From Planococcus sp. ISL-109 (GTDB lineage Bacteria > Bacillota > Bacilli > Bacillales_A > Planococcaceae), in assembly GCF_018613655.1 (NCBI RefSeq), contig NZ_JAGGPW010000029.1:1-64000 (forward strand): 64,000 nucleotides of DNA, written 5' to 3'. This document shows, piece by piece, positions 7,926-19,721 of this stretch (its first letter is position 1; every line of letters starts with the position of its first letter). A program made the position numbers and the translations under genes. The notes beneath the pieces were generated by a model. The model did no database searches and was not told the DNA's origin. It was given only the letters and a program-made list of their open reading frames with translations.

Positions 7926-8930
7926 CTAATCATATTTGATCCTCGGGTCGACCAATCCGTAGAGCAAATCAACAAAGAGGTTGATCATGACAAAGATAAA
8001 CGCGACAATCAAAATGCCGGATTGGATAACCGGATAATCACGGAAACCGATCGCTTCATAAATATAGCGTCCGATGCCTGGCCATCCAAAAATCGTCTCT
8101 GTCAAAATTGCACCGCCGAGAAGCAAGCCCATCTGCAAACCGATGATGGTAAGCACCGGAATAATGGCATTTTTCAAGGCATGCTTATAAACAACCCAAA
8201 ACATCTGCAACCCTTTGGCGCGTGCTGTCCGGACATAATCCGAACGCATCACTTCAAGCATGCTCGAGCGCGTCATACGGGCAATGATCGCCATCGGGAT
8301 AGTTGCCAGTGCTGTACCCGGCAATACCAAATGCTTCAATACCGTTGCCGTCTGGCTAAAGTCCCCTTGAATCAGTGTATCCAGAACATAAAAATTAGTA
8401 ATGCTGTTAATCGGATCCCGGACATTTTCGCGCCCGGTCGTCGGCAAGATGCCCAGTTCAATCGAGAAGATCCACTGGTTCATTAGCCCGAGCCAGAAAA
8501 TAGGCATTGAAACGCCGATCAATGCAAGTACCATTGCTGTGTAATCGAACCATGAGTTCTGGAACCAAGCCGAAATGATGCCGGCATTGATGCCGATAAT
8601 GACAGCGATGATAATGGCAAATAATGACAATTCAATTGTTGCCGCCAAGTATGGCCAAATTTCTTCTGAAACTGGCGTGCGGGTACGCAATGAATTGCCG
8701 AGATCGCCCGTAACCAAACCTTTTAAGTAATCGAAATATTGGACGTACCAAGGATTATCAAGTCCAAGGCTTGTCCGTAAGGATTTAATTGCTTCTTCGG
8801 TTGCTTGTTGTCCAAGGATGACTTGTGCAGGATCGCCTGGAATTGCCCGGATGATCATAAAGACGATAAACGTCATGCCGAGTAAAACCGGAATCAATTG
8901 CAAAAGCCGCTGCCCGATATAGTGAAGCAT
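7926..8930 (-). CDS. dppB: peptide/nickel ABC importer permease (DppB/OppB)
   Basis: A 334-residue permease. The N-terminus (YIGQRLLQLIPVLLG) is the signature start of the DppB/OppB family, and the EAA-type loop is visible as ILTETIFGWPGIG. About six membrane segments are expected. The ATG at 8930 is preferred over the in-frame GTG at 8939 because GGAGAGG then lies about 8 nt upstream. It is separated from the upstream binding-protein gene by a terminator hairpin, so it may be transcribed at lower level than that gene. Confidence 0.92.
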   Translation of the reverse strand: MLHYIGQRLLQLIPVLLGMTFIVFMIIRAIPGDPAQVILGQQATEEAIKSLRTSLGLDNPWYVQYFDYLKGLVTGDLGNSLRTRTPVSEEIWPYLAATIELSLFAIIIAVIIGINAGIISAWFQNSWFDYTAMVLALIGVSMPIFWLGLMNQWIFSIELGILPTTGRENVRDPINSITNFYVLDTLIQGDFSQTATVLKHLVLPGTALATIPMAIIARMTRSSMLEVMRSDYVRTARAKGLQMFWVVYKHALKNAIIPVLTIIGLQMGLLLGGAILTETIFGWPGIGRYIYEAIGFRDYPVIQSGILIVAFIFVMINLFVDLLYGLVDPRIKYD

Positions 8931-8964
8931 CTTCTTCACCTCTCCATCTCTGTTGCAATATGTA

Positions 8965-9001
8965 TTAAAAAGGAGGAGAAATCGGTTTGACCTCTCCTCC
9001 T
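8965..9001 (-). terminator. intra-operon terminator between binding protein and permeases
   Basis: Minus strand: stem AGGAGGAGA / TCTCCTCCT (8971-8979 with 8993-9001), 13-nt loop, then TTTTTAAT. It lies between the binding-protein gene and dppB. Partial termination would give excess binding protein relative to the membrane subunits. Confidence 0.75.
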
Positions 9002-9010
9002 AAAGAATGC

Positions 9011-10630
9011 CTACTCTAGATCTACTGATGCCAACTTATCAGAGCCAGTTGGGTGCGCTTTGAAATCGATTACGTTTGTGCCACCCGCAAGAAGCGGTGT
9101 AGAATGCGCAAGCGGAACCCAAGGCGCGTCTTTGTGGATCATTTCTTGTGCTTGCATATACAACTCATTGCGAGCATCTTCATCCACTTCTGTTTGTGCT
9201 GCAATCAGGATATCATGCAATGCCTGGTTTTCGTAGTACGTGTAGTTATTTGAGCCGATATTATCTTGGTCGAGCAAGACATACAAGAAGTTATCTGCAT
9301 CACCGTTATCGCCTGTCCAGCCAAGAAGGAATGCATCCGCTTCTCCTGCTGCCGCTTTTTCAAGGTATGTCGCCCACTCATATGAAACGATTTCAGCTGT
9401 AATGCCGACATCAGCCAAATTGCTTTGGATTGCTTCCGCTACTTTTTGGCCATCCGGCATGTACGGACGCGGAACCGGCATTGCCCATAGTTCCATAGTG
9501 AATCCATCTTCTAGGCCTGCTTCAGCCAATAATTCTTTTGCTTTTTCCGGGTCGAATTCGTATCCTTCGATATCATCATTATAACCGCTGATTACTGGCG
9601 GCATAGGGTTTTTCGCTACTTCTGCACGGCCTTCAAAGAAAGAATCGACAAGAGCCTGGCGGTCGATTGCATGGTTCATCGCCTGGCGTACTTTTGGATC
9701 ATCAAATGGCTCACGTGTAGTAGTCAGTCCAAGGTAGCCGACGTTCATCGACGGACGCTCGAACAACTGTAAGTTTTCATTGCCTTCAATCGTTCCAGCA
9801 TCAGATGGCGTAATGCCATCTGCCAAATCGATTTCGCCGGACAACAATGCGTTCAGGCGAGCTGAGTTATCGGGAATCGCACGGAAAACGACTTGATCGA
9901 GTTTCGGCTCTCCTTCTACCCAATAATCATCGAATTTCTCAATAGTTACTGTATCGTTGCGGTTCCACTCCACAAATTGGAATGGCCCAGTTCCGACCGG
10001 GTTATCACCGAATGTGTCACCCGCTTCTTCAAATGCAGTTGGTGAAGCGATGCCAAATGGGCTCATCGCTAAGTTTTTCAAGAAAGGCGCCTGTGGACGC
10101 TTCAATTTGATAACAACCTCATAATCGCCTGTTGCTTCAACAGATTCGATTACGTGTTCTTCTGCATCCCCAAACCCGCCAAACATAGACTGGTAATATG
10201 GGAATTGATCGGAATTCCCTCCAGACCAGCGGTCAAAGTTCGCTACAACAGCTTCTGCGTTGAAATCCGTACCGTCATGGAAAGTTACGCCTTCTTGTAA
10301 TTGGAACGTGTAAGTCAAACCATCTTCAGCTGCTGTCCATTCACTGGCAAGACCTGGTTCAATTTCTGTATCCTGCTCGCCGAAATTGATCAGCGTGTCG
10401 AAAATATTTTTCGTTACTTTGAACGACTCACCATCTGTTACTGCAATCGGATCCAATGAAACTGAGTCTCCGCCACGTCCGAAGATCAAGACTTTTTCTT
10501 CGCCGGAATCTGAATCTCCGCCGCTTTCTCCGCCTGATTCCGACTCATCGCCGCCTGAACAGCCATAGAGCGCTGTCGACAACAAGAGCAGCATCAGAAA
10601 AGCTAATGATACAATTTTCTTTTTCCCCAA
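9011..10630 (-). CDS. dppE: peptide ABC importer substrate-binding lipoprotein (SBP_bac_5)
   Basis: A 539-residue extracytoplasmic solute-binding protein of the OppA/DppA family. The signal peptide (basic start, hydrophobic 9-21) ends in lipobox LYGC with Cys24, then a Ser/Gly/Asp/Glu linker. Family motifs include GTGPFQFVEW and the DPKVRQAMNHAIDR segment. A TTG at 10630 with GGAGGGG 5 nt upstream is the likely start; the frame stays open upstream but lacks such a site. Membrane-anchored outside the cell, it delivers ligand to the two permeases. Ligand (oligopeptide, dipeptide, possibly other) is not decidable by eye. Confidence 0.9.
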   Translation of the reverse strand: MGKKKIVSLAFLMLLLLSTALYGCSGGDESESGGESGGDSDSGEEKVLIFGRGGDSVSLDPIAVTDGESFKVTKNIFDTLINFGEQDTEIEPGLASEWTAAEDGLTYTFQLQEGVTFHDGTDFNAEAVVANFDRWSGGNSDQFPYYQSMFGGFGDAEEHVIESVEATGDYEVVIKLKRPQAPFLKNLAMSPFGIASPTAFEEAGDTFGDNPVGTGPFQFVEWNRNDTVTIEKFDDYWVEGEPKLDQVVFRAIPDNSARLNALLSGEIDLADGITPSDAGTIEGNENLQLFERPSMNVGYLGLTTTREPFDDPKVRQAMNHAIDRQALVDSFFEGRAEVAKNPMPPVISGYNDDIEGYEFDPEKAKELLAEAGLEDGFTMELWAMPVPRPYMPDGQKVAEAIQSNLADVGITAEIVSYEWATYLEKAAAGEADAFLLGWTGDNGDADNFLYVLLDQDNIGSNNYTYYENQALHDILIAAQTEVDEDARNELYMQAQEMIHKDAPWVPLAHSTPLLAGGTNVIDFKAHPTGSDKLASVDLE

Positions 10631-10659
10631 AATAACCCCTCCGTTTTGTTTTTTTATTA

Positions 10660-11643
10660 TCATTGCGGCCTACATGCCTCATAAAGGTGGCAAGCCACAG
10701 AATGACTAGGTTCAACTTCCGCAAAAAGCGGTACTTCCTTCGAGCAAATATCCATTTTAAACGGGCACCGCGTATGGAATCGACAACCCGAAGGCGGATT
10801 AGCCGGACTCGGCACATCTCCGCTGATGACGACTTCTTCCCGCACAAACCCTGGGTCTGGCACCGGGACTGAAGAAAGCAATGCTTGCGTATACGGGTGA
10901 AGCGGTTTTTCATACAAGCTTTCTGTATCCGCGAGTTCTGCCATTTGCCCCAAATACATGACGCCGACACGATCGCTAATATGGCGTACTACGCCGAGAT
11001 CATGCGCGATGAAGATATACGTCAGTTTCAAATCACGCTGCAAGTCCTGCATCAAATTGAGTACTTGTGCTTGGATTGAAACATCGAGCGCGGAAACCGG
11101 CTCATCCGCGATGATCAGTTTCGGATTGGTCATGAGTGCACGGGCGATGCCGATGCGCTGGCGCTGGCCGCCGCTGAATTGGTGCGGATAACGCTTAGCA
11201 TGATAACTGCTGAGCCCGACAATTTCGAGAAATTCATGCACTTTGCGCTTACGTTCCTTCGGATCGCCGATATTGTGGACATTCAGCGGTTCCATCAAAA
11301 TCTTTTCGATGCTATGTCTCGGGTTAAGCGATGCGTATGGATCCTGGAAGACCATTTGAATATCGCGCCTCGCTTTGCGCATTTCTGCAGGAGCAAGGCT
11401 GGTCAATTCCTGTCCATCAAACGTCACCTTGCCTTCTGTCGGATCAAGCAAGCGCATGAGCATACGTCCAGTTGTTGATTTGCCGCAGCCCGACTCGCCA
11501 ACAATGCCGAGCGTTTCACCTTCATTGACGAAAAATGAAACGTCATCTACGGCTTTGACATGGCCTTTAACACGGCCGAGAAAGCCCCCTTTGATTGGGA
11601 AATACTTCTTTAGCCCTTCAACTTTCAATAACGGTTCTGTCAT
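10660..11643 (-). CDS. dppF: peptide ABC importer ATPase (DppF/OppF)
   Basis: A 327-residue ATPase: Walker [10 protein letters not shown] (49-57), signature FSGGQRQR, Walker B LIIADEP with VSALD, and the C-terminal oligopeptide-transporter extension with its cysteine-bearing CRFHTRCPF motif. The ATG at 11643 has GGAGG 9 nt upstream and overlaps the end of dppD by 26 nt, so the two are translationally linked. It pairs with DppD to power the importer. Confidence 0.93.
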   Translation of the reverse strand: MTEPLLKVEGLKKYFPIKGGFLGRVKGHVKAVDDVSFFVNEGETLGIVGESGCGKSTTGRMLMRLLDPTEGKVTFDGQELTSLAPAEMRKARRDIQMVFQDPYASLNPRHSIEKILMEPLNVHNIGDPKERKRKVHEFLEIVGLSSYHAKRYPHQFSGGQRQRIGIARALMTNPKLIIADEPVSALDVSIQAQVLNLMQDLQRDLKLTYIFIAHDLGVVRHISDRVGVMYLGQMAELADTESLYEKPLHPYTQALLSSVPVPDPGFVREEVVISGDVPSPANPPSGCRFHTRCPFKMDICSKEVPLFAEVEPSHSVACHLYEACRPQ

Positions 11644-12637
11644 GCGACTTAGCCTCCTTCGGATCATATAGGAAACAACGCGTCTGGTGATCATCTGCCG
11701 TCTGATACAATTCCGGATTCTCTGCACGACAGCGATCAAACGCAAATTCACAGCGCTCCGCAAATTTGCAGCCTATTTTGACCGACCCCGGTTTCGGCAC
11801 ATTTCCTGGAATGGAATAAAGCCGCTCTTTTTTAAAGCGCATATCGGGCACACTTGCGAGCAAGCCGCGCGTATAAGGATGCTGTGGATCTTTGAAAATC
11901 GTATGTACAGGACCTTCTTCGACCACTTTTCCGGCATACATGACAACGACACGCTCGCACGTTTCGGCGACGACGCCGAGGTCGTGGGTGATCAATAGTA
12001 CTGCGGTATCGAGGCGTTCGTTCAAGTTTTTGATCAGCTTTAAAATTTGCGATTGGATCGTCACATCGAGTGCCGTCGTCGGCTCATCGGCGATCAGCAC
12101 TTTCGGATCGCATAACAGTGCCATTGCGATCATGACACGCTGGCGCATTCCCCCGGATAATTGGTGTGGATATTCAGTGAGCAATGCTTCCGGGCGGGGC
12201 AAGCCGACCAGTTTCATCATTTCTACAGCACGTGCTTGAATCTGCTTTTTCGACCAATCCCTCTTGTGGATTTTCAGCGCCTCTCGCAATTGATCCCCGA
12301 TAGTGAATAAAGGATTCAGCGAAGTCATCGGTTCCTGGAAGATCATCGCAATATCATCGCCTCGGATCTGGCGCATCTGCTTATCGGATAGTTTTGTTAA
12401 ATCCTTATCTTGGAATAAAATTTCCCCGCCAACAATTTTCCCTGGAGGACTTGGCACGAGCCCCATTATGGACAATGAGGTGACACTTTTTCCGCAGCCT
12501 GATTCTCCTACGATGCCGAGCACTTCCCCTTGTCGAATGTGAAAATCCACGTTGTCGACTGCGGGTACTTCTCCATCATCAGTGAAAAAGGAAGTGCGCA
12601 GGCCTTTCACATCCAAGATGGTTTTACGTTCGTCCAT
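11618..12637 (-). CDS. dppD: peptide ABC importer ATPase (DppD/OppD)
   Basis: A 339-residue ATPase, first gene of the operon. Walker A GESGCGKS (about 44-51), signature LSGGMRQR, Walker [13 protein letters not shown], and the C-terminal cysteine motif CKFAERC typical of the OppD/DppD branch. The ATG at 12637 follows GGGAGG; the frame continues upstream through the promoter, so the longer reading is not real. A -10 TATAAT promoter lies 52-79 bp upstream. Gene order D-F-binding protein-B-C is common for Dpp/Opp operons of Bacillales. Confidence 0.93.
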   Translation of the reverse strand: MDERKTILDVKGLRTSFFTDDGEVPAVDNVDFHIRQGEVLGIVGESGCGKSVTSLSIMGLVPSPPGKIVGGEILFQDKDLTKLSDKQMRQIRGDDIAMIFQEPMTSLNPLFTIGDQLREALKIHKRDWSKKQIQARAVEMMKLVGLPRPEALLTEYPHQLSGGMRQRVMIAMALLCDPKVLIADEPTTALDVTIQSQILKLIKNLNERLDTAVLLITHDLGVVAETCERVVVMYAGKVVEEGPVHTIFKDPQHPYTRGLLASVPDMRFKKERLYSIPGNVPKPGSVKIGCKFAERCEFAFDRCRAENPELYQTADDHQTRCFLYDPKEAKSHDRTVIES

Positions 12638-12688
12638 AGTGATCCTCCCTTTACAAGTAAAATTATTCTGAACATTCTCCGTGTTTCC

Positions 12689-12716
12689 ATTATACGTAAT
12701 ATTAGTATTAATGCAA
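12689..12716 (-). promoter_or_regulatory. promoter of the dpp operon
   Basis: Minus strand: -35 TTGCAT (12711-12716), 16-nt spacer, -10 TATAAT (12689-12694), 52 bp upstream of dppD. No obvious operator was seen. Confidence 0.6.
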
Positions 12717-12749
12717 TAGTTATAGGGGATTTGCATTGGCCTTCCTAAC

Positions 12750-12792
12750 TATTAAAAAAAAAAAAAAGCTCCCCGAAATCGGGGAGCTTGAA
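12750..12792 (-). terminator. terminator of the ygaD transcript
   Basis: Minus strand: stem AAGCTCCCCGA / TCGGGGAGCTT followed by a run of about 14 T. A strong intrinsic terminator isolating ygaD from dppD. Confidence 0.9.
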
Positions 12793-12796
12793 ATAA

Positions 12797-14542
12797 TTAA
12801 CCTATGTTTTGCACTTGGAATAGTTTGTAATAGACGCCGCGCTTTCTCAGCAGTTCTTCGTGCGTCCCTTGTTCCGCCAACTGCCCGTTGTCGATAACTA
12901 GGATCTGATCGGCATGGGTAATGGTCGACAAGCGGTGCGCCACCATCAAGGTAGTGCGGTCATGTGCGAGCCGTTCCAATGAATCCTGGATCAACGCTTC
13001 GCTTTCCAAATCGAGCGCGGATGTCGCTTCATCCAAAATCAGAATCGCCGGATCTTTCAGGAATACACGTGAAATGGCGATGCGCTGTTTTTGGCCGCCG
13101 GATAATTTCACTCCGCGTTCGCCGACTTTCGTGTCATAGCCTTCGGGCAAATTCTCGATAAACTCATGGGCGTTCGCCGCTTTCGCCGCGGCGATGACTT
13201 GTTCATCTGTCGCGTCCGGTTTGCCCATCAGAATATTTTCTTTGACAGATTCGCTGAACAGGATAGAATCTTGCAGCACCAGTCCAATCTGGTCGCGCAA
13301 CGAATGAATGGTGACATCTTTGACATCGTGGCCATCCATGCGGATCGTTCCTTCCGTTACGTCGTAGAACCTCGGAATCAGCGAAACGATAGTTGATTTT
13401 CCGCCGCCGCTCATGCCGACAAACGCGACCGTTTCACCCGGGTTGACCGTGAAGTTCAAGTTCGATAACACTTCACTGCCGCCGTCGCCGTAATTGAACG
13501 CCACATTGTGGAACTCCAGCTTCCCGTCGACGCGGCCAAGTTCGCGCGCATTTTTCTTGTCGGTTACATCGTACTCTTCATCGACCATTTCGAATACGCG
13601 GTCCATCGAAGCAAGTGACTGTACGAGTGTAGTCGAAGAGTTGACCAAACGACGCAACGGATTGTACAAACGTTCAATATAGGCGATAAATGCCACCATC
13701 GTCCCGAGCGTCAAGTCTCCCTGAATCACTTGGTAACCAGCATAGCCGATGACCAGCAGCGGAGCGACATCGGTGATCGTATTGACTACCGCAAAGGCCT
13801 TGGCATTCCATTTGGTATGATCGATTGCTTTTCTTAAAAAGTTATCGTTTGTTTTGTTGAAGATTTGCTGTTCGTGCTTTTCCAACGCAAAGCTTTTGAT
13901 GATGCTCATGCCTTGCACACGTTCATGCAAATAACTTTGCACATCAGCAAGCGCCTGCGACCGATCGCGCGTCAAATCACGCAAACGTCCGAAGAAAAAC
14001 TTGACGCTAAGTGCATAAAATGGGAATGCAAGAAGCGCGACGATTGTTAAGGAAACATCCATGCTCAGCATAATGATGATGGCAATCAAGATCGTTGCCG
14101 CATCAAGCCAGACATTCATCAAGCCGATCATGACAAAGTTTTTCGTTTGCTCGACATCATTGATGACCCGTGAAATGATTTCCCCTGCGCGCGTGTTCGC
14201 ATAATAGCGCAAGCTTAGACGCTGCAGATGGCTATAAAGATAACCGCGGATATCGTAAAGGATTTTATTGCTTACATATTGAGCATAGTACTGCCTGAAA
14301 TATTCGATCGGCGGGCGGAGCAGGAAGAATACGATGGCTGTTCCGCCGAGCCAGAGGTAGAGTTGGCTGAGCTTTTCTGCATCGGTTAGAGCTTCTGCAC
14401 CGATGATGTCATCAATAACGATTTTGATTAAAAGTGGGATAAAGAGGGGAATTGCAAATTTAAATATTCCGATGAAAATCGTCAAGGCAATTTGCCAATA
14501 ATACGGTTTGACGAACTTCATATAACGCTTCATGCTGCTCAA
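12797..14542 (-). CDS. ygaD: ABC exporter with fused membrane and ATPase domains (YgaD-like)
   Basis: A 581-residue half-transporter: six-helix exporter domain (about 1-315) then ATPase with Walker [10 protein letters not shown] near residue 380, signature LSGGQKQR and Walker [13 protein letters not shown]. This is the MsbA/BmrA-type homodimeric architecture used for lipids or drugs. The TTG at 14542 follows GGAG by 8 nt; an in-frame GTG three codons earlier sits on top of that site. Orthologous position to B. subtilis ygaD, next to ntdP. Substrate unknown. Confidence 0.9.
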   Translation of the reverse strand: MSSMKRYMKFVKPYYWQIALTIFIGIFKFAIPLFIPLLIKIVIDDIIGAEALTDAEKLSQLYLWLGGTAIVFFLLRPPIEYFRQYYAQYVSNKILYDIRGYLYSHLQRLSLRYYANTRAGEIISRVINDVEQTKNFVMIGLMNVWLDAATILIAIIIMLSMDVSLTIVALLAFPFYALSVKFFFGRLRDLTRDRSQALADVQSYLHERVQGMSIIKSFALEKHEQQIFNKTNDNFLRKAIDHTKWNAKAFAVVNTITDVAPLLVIGYAGYQVIQGDLTLGTMVAFIAYIERLYNPLRRLVNSSTTLVQSLASMDRVFEMVDEEYDVTDKKNARELGRVDGKLEFHNVAFNYGDGGSEVLSNLNFTVNPGETVAFVGMSGGGKSTIVSLIPRFYDVTEGTIRMDGHDVKDVTIHSLRDQIGLVLQDSILFSESVKENILMGKPDATDEQVIAAAKAANAHEFIENLPEGYDTKVGERGVKLSGGQKQRIAISRVFLKDPAILILDEATSALDLESEALIQDSLERLAHDRTTLMVAHRLSTITHADQILVIDNGQLAEQGTHEELLRKRGVYYKLFQVQNIG

Positions 14543-14569
14543 ACGGTTCACTCCATTCTGTTCAAAATG

Positions 14570-14599
14570 AAAAACCTGTTGGCAGGCAACAGGTTTTTC
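14570..14599 (-). terminator. terminator of ntdP
   Basis: Stem AACCTGTTG / CAACAGGTT with GCAGG loop and T tract on the minus strand, between ntdP and ygaD. Confidence 0.8.
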
Positions 14600-14602
14600 A
14601 TG

Positions 14603-15148
14603 TTAATCATGAATCCGGTTATGCTTATGGAATTCATACCGGTTCGTCCATACTTCGATAAAGTCCTGGGCAAAAGGACCTCTCCTTTGTTTGATCCAGC
14701 TGATCAGCTTGTCCACGTTTCGGTAGAGAATCTGGTCGATCACTTCTGGGTATCCCATTTGCCGCTTATGGTCCTCGTATTCGTCTTCATCCAACAGCGT
14801 GTAAGACATATCCGGAAACACTTTTACATCCAAGTCATAATCGATGTATTTCAACGATCCATTATTGTAGACGAACGGCGAGCTGATATTGCAATAATAA
14901 TAGACGCCGTCGTCTCGGAGCATGCAAATGATATTGAACCAATGTTCAGCATGGAAATAACAGATGGACGGCTCTCGCGTCAACCATGTCCTGCCGTCGG
15001 ATTCCCTCACCAGCGTGCGTTCGTTCGCACCGATTACAATATTGTTCGTCCCTTTCAGTACAGTTGTTTCCTGCCAGACACGGTGGATGCGTCCATTGTG
15101 CTTGTAACTGTGGATCTGGATTTTTTCACCCTCCGCAGGAACCGTCAT
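14603..15148 (-). CDS. ntdP: nucleoside tri-/diphosphate phosphatase, DUF402 (YgaC)
   Basis: A 181-residue DUF402 protein that matches the Ntdp family (B. subtilis YgaC; the S. aureus homologue is reported to hydrolyse nucleoside tri- and diphosphates). Visible family features are [13 protein letters not shown] near the start, [12 protein letters not shown] around 50 and the acidic [12 protein letters not shown] stretch that supplies metal ligands. ATG 15148 with AGGTGG upstream is chosen over the GTG four codons earlier. It has its own extended -10 promoter and a terminator, so it is probably monocistronic. Confidence 0.88.
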   Translation of the reverse strand: MTVPAEGEKIQIHSYKHNGRIHRVWQETTVLKGTNNIVIGANERTLVRESDGRTWLTREPSICYFHAEHWFNIICMLRDDGVYYYCNISSPFVYNNGSLKYIDYDLDVKVFPDMSYTLLDEDEYEDHKRQMGYPEVIDQILYRNVDKLISWIKQRRGPFAQDFIEVWTNRYEFHKHNRIHD

Positions 15149-15198
15149 GCACCATCCCACCTTTTCGTCTAACTATCGCTATATGCTTTCTCTCGTTC

Positions 15199-15207
15199 AT
15201 TATATCA
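15199..15207 (-). promoter_or_regulatory. extended -10 promoter of ntdP
   Basis: The minus strand reads TGATATAAT (TGnTATAAT), about 50 bp upstream of the ntdP start. No good -35 is present, as usual for extended -10 promoters. Confidence 0.5.
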
Positions 15208-15251
15208 ATCAATTCTGAAAACATACAGCAATAAGACGAAAGTTGCGAGAA

Positions 15252-17059
<1,808 letters not shown>

Positions 17060-17196
17060 ATTTATGCTGACTGCCTCCGTTCTTGCTGATTATTCCGCCC
17101 GCAAATTGGGTATGTAGTTATTGAAGGAATATGCTTATTTTATCAAATGAAGAGCATACAAGACATTATAAACGCTCACAAAAGGGGGATGCGTCC

Positions 17197-18177
17197 ATGG
17201 ATACAGGAACTCATATTGTCATGGGCATTGCACTCGGGGGTCTTGCAATGGCCGACCCGGTTGTCGCCGCTCACCCCGCGACCTTGACTGCGGTCATTAC
17301 CGGCACCATCATCGGTTCTCAGATCCCCGATATCGACACTGTTCTGAAACTGCGCGACAACGCAGTTTATATACGGCACCACCGTGGCATCACCCATTCT
17401 GTTCCAGCGGTGCTAATGTGGCCGATTTTGCTCACCGGCGCCATCTCCCTTATATTACCAGAAGCTAATTTGCTGCATTTGTGGTTGTGGACATTCTTCG
17501 CGGTGTTCCTGCATGTCTTTGTGGATATATTCAATTCCTACGGCACACAGGCGTTGCGGCCATTTTCCAATCATTGGGTAGCGCTCGGCGTCATCAACAC
17601 CTTTGATCCGATCATTTTCGGCGCTCATGTCATCGCGCTGATGATTTGGGCATTCGGTGCTGACCCTGTATGGACGATGAGCATTTTATATATCATCCTG
17701 TTGTTCTATTACCTTTCCCGTTTTGCGTTGCAGGCCGCAATCAAACAAGCGATCCGCAACACGATTCCCGGAACGAAAGATGTTTTTGTCGCCCCGACGA
17801 TGCGCTATTTCCAGTGGCGCATCGCCGCTGATACCGATCGCCACCATTACGTCGGCCAGGCATACGGGCGGTCGATCAATATTTACGACAAATTCCTGAA
17901 AAAACCGATGCCTGAAAACGCATTGATCCAAAGCGCGATGAAAGATAAAAACTTGGCTGCGTTCGTTTCATTTTCTCCTTTGTACCGGTGGGAAATCAAC
18001 CAGTACAACGATATTTACGAAGTACGCTTGATCGACCTGCGCTATCGGAGCAATGATTATTACCCATTTGTCGCCGTGGCGCATTTGGATGAAGACCATA
18101 ATGTCCTGAACTCGTATACCGGCTGGATTTTCAGCGAAGACAAGCTGCGGAAAAAACTCGACTTCAGCCATAACTGA
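17197..18177 (+). CDS. yfhP: membrane-bound metal-dependent hydrolase YfhP (YdjM/DUF457 type)
   Basis: A 326-residue membrane protein starting MDTGTHIVMGI, with the family's metal-ligand signatures: His6 in the first motif, QIPDIDT (DxD) near residue 45, and HHRGITHS around 63-70. Several hydrophobic segments (about 75-200) precede a soluble C-terminal domain. The ATG at 17197 follows AAAGGGGG; the reading frame opens upstream without a site. Orthologue of B. subtilis YfhP by synteny with mutY and yfhJ. Members are called hydrolases by sequence; the substrate is unknown, though some DUF457 relatives are linked to DNA-damage (LexA) regulation. Confidence 0.85.
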   Translation: MDTGTHIVMGIALGGLAMADPVVAAHPATLTAVITGTIIGSQIPDIDTVLKLRDNAVYIRHHRGITHSVPAVLMWPILLTGAISLILPEANLLHLWLWTFFAVFLHVFVDIFNSYGTQALRPFSNHWVALGVINTFDPIIFGAHVIALMIWAFGADPVWTMSILYIILLFYYLSRFALQAAIKQAIRNTIPGTKDVFVAPTMRYFQWRIAADTDRHHYVGQAYGRSINIYDKFLKKPMPENALIQSAMKDKNLAAFVSFSPLYRWEINQYNDIYEVRLIDLRYRSNDYYPFVAVAHLDEDHNVLNSYTGWIFSEDKLRKKLDFSHN

Positions 18178-18185
18178 ATTTATTT

Positions 18186-18226
18186 TCAAAAAAACGGCCG
18201 GGGATAAACCCCGGCCGTTTTTTCAT
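18186..18226. terminator. bidirectional terminator yfhP/yfhJ
   Basis: Stem AACGGCCGGGG / CCCCGGCCGTT with ATAA-type loop and A and T tracts at either end. Confidence 0.9.
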
Positions 18227-18228
18227 TT

Positions 18229-18483
18229 TTATGAATCCTGCAGAAGATGGGAATACTTCGGGTTGTTCACTGCAAACTCATGGATTTTATCTCCGTAGCT
18301 TTCAATCCATTGACGCACGACTTTCTCTACGACAGCGGTGCCTTGATAATCATAGCCCGCTTTAGCATAGGAAGATTCAAAATCAGAAACCAATAATTCT
18401 ATCCACGTCCGCGCTTTGTCTTCCGACAACTCGGGGTTTTTCTCTCTTAATTCTATGATCAATTGCTCGATAACTTCTTTCAT
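18229..18483 (-). CDS. yfhJ: YfhJ family (WVELL) protein
   Basis: An 84-residue acidic protein with the family hallmark KARTWIELLVSDFESSYAKAG (WIELL here for WVELL) at about 24-44 and VVRQWIESYG near 61-70. No membrane segment or metal site. It follows yfhH by 4 nt behind AAGGAGGGG, forming recX-yfhH-yfhJ as in B. subtilis. Function unknown. Confidence 0.88.
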   Translation of the reverse strand: MKEVIEQLIIELREKNPELSEDKARTWIELLVSDFESSYAKAGYDYQGTAVVEKVVRQWIESYGDKIHEFAVNNPKYSHLLQDS

Positions 18484-18487
18484 CGGT

Positions 18488-18820
18488 TCACTTCCCCTCC
18501 TTCAATGGGCGCAGCATGGAAATCGGCAAGGCTTCTGTATGTTTCTCTCCACCCATGCGATAACCCCATGCAAAGCGTCCTTTTAAATAATCAACTTGAA
18601 AATAGACATTCGGATCGCCTTCAATCCGGTATACTTCACCGGATTTGAAATCTTTCGGATCCAACAAAAACGAAGCGGCCATAATGGCTTTGCGCTCGAG
18701 TACGGCAAACTCATTGACGATGCCGAGCTGTTCAGCTTTGCGTGCTTTTTCTTTTAAGCGGGCGATTTCGTTGCGCAATTCTGTTTCATCCATTTGCGCA
18801 TACGGTTTGTTTTCACTCAT
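18488..18820 (-). CDS. yfhH: YfhH family (DUF1811) protein
   Basis: A 110-residue protein: a charged N-terminal helix (ELRNEIARLKEKARKAEQLG) and a beta-rich C-terminal half with YFQVDYLKGRFAWGYR, typical of DUF1811. Its start overlaps the last 8 nt of recX, implying coupled translation. Function unknown; linkage to recX is conserved in Bacillales. Confidence 0.87.
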   Translation of the reverse strand: MSENKPYAQMDETELRNEIARLKEKARKAEQLGIVNEFAVLERKAIMAASFLLDPKDFKSGEVYRIEGDPNVYFQVDYLKGRFAWGYRMGGEKHTEALPISMLRPLKEGK

Positions 18821-19619
18821 CTTCCTGCTCCTTTTCCTCCAAATAAGCGCTGATCACATCACCGGGAAAGCCTTTCTGATAAAGCCCTTGCTTTACTTTA
18901 CGGCTCAAATCGTTTCCTGACAATTTGCTTTCATGTTTGCGCCACAACTTATCCCCTTGCTGGCGGACGCTATCGAGCCACTGATCTCCGTCTCGCTCCA
19001 AATCGAGCCCTTCGACCGCTTGTTTAATGATCGAATACGGATAGCCTTTTCTCATCAACGAGTCGTTGATTTTCTGTTTGACCTGGCTTGGTGTTTTCGA
19101 TTGTTCTTTCGCGGCGATTTTTTCCGCGAGTCCCGTGGCGACTTCTAGTTGCTCTTCTTCAGTATAGGTTGTTAAGACGTCTTTTTGCACGGCTTTATCA
19201 ATTCCTCTCTTTTGCATATCTTGCTGAATCGCCCGCGGACCTTTTTTTCCGGATTTTATTTGCGTCCGCAGCAGTGCTTCTGAAAACTGCTGATCGTCGA
19301 GGAAGCTCAGGGCGTAAAGCTTTTTGACCGCTTCGTCGATCACCGCTTCACCGAATTCTTTTTCCTTCAGCTTCTTGCGGACTTCACCTTCACTGCGCAT
19401 GCGGAAACCTAAATAATGCAATGCTTTATTGAATGCCTTGCGGACTTCATCTTCAAAGTTCACTTCTTCAATCGTCCATTGATCGAGCTCTTTACCTTTA
19501 GTCAATTGGTATTGAATCAGCACCGTTTCGTCGACACTGAACGCATATTTTTCTTCCATATATATATTGTAACGCTCCGGATTATTTTTTCCGCGGGTTA
19601 TTTTTGTAATGATCGGCAT
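18813..19619 (-). CDS. recX: RecA regulatory protein RecX
   Basis: A 268-residue RecX, which binds and modulates RecA filaments. It shows repeated three-helix units with characteristic AFNKALHYLGFRMRSEGEVRKKL (near 65-85), LSFLDDQQFSEAL and GPRAIQQDMQKRGI segments. The length is that of the long Firmicutes type. ATG 19619 with GAGGGG 7 nt upstream is preferred to the TTG just before it. First gene of the recX-yfhH-yfhJ operon, divergent from yfhF. Confidence 0.92.
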   Translation of the reverse strand: MPIITKITRGKNNPERYNIYMEEKYAFSVDETVLIQYQLTKGKELDQWTIEEVNFEDEVRKAFNKALHYLGFRMRSEGEVRKKLKEKEFGEAVIDEAVKKLYALSFLDDQQFSEALLRTQIKSGKKGPRAIQQDMQKRGIDKAVQKDVLTTYTEEEQLEVATGLAEKIAAKEQSKTPSQVKQKINDSLMRKGYPYSIIKQAVEGLDLERDGDQWLDSVRQQGDKLWRKHESKLSGNDLSRKVKQGLYQKGFPGDVISAYLEEKEQEDE

Positions 19620-19721
19620 CAATATTCCCCTCGCTTCTCCTGCTATTATACACCTTTAGACGACCTGTTGGCATATGCTGCGCTCCATTTGGGTATGGGA
19701 TAACAATGGAGGAGATAAAAA

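Noticed and set aside
7842-8486. 214-codon plus-strand open frame over dppB/dppC
   Set aside because: Antisense to two clear permease genes, His/Arg/Asp/Gln-rich, no ribosome site; a shadow of conserved coding on the other strand.
14492-15172. 226-codon plus-strand open frame over ntdP
   Set aside because: Antisense to a well-conserved DUF402 gene; no start signal or family resemblance.
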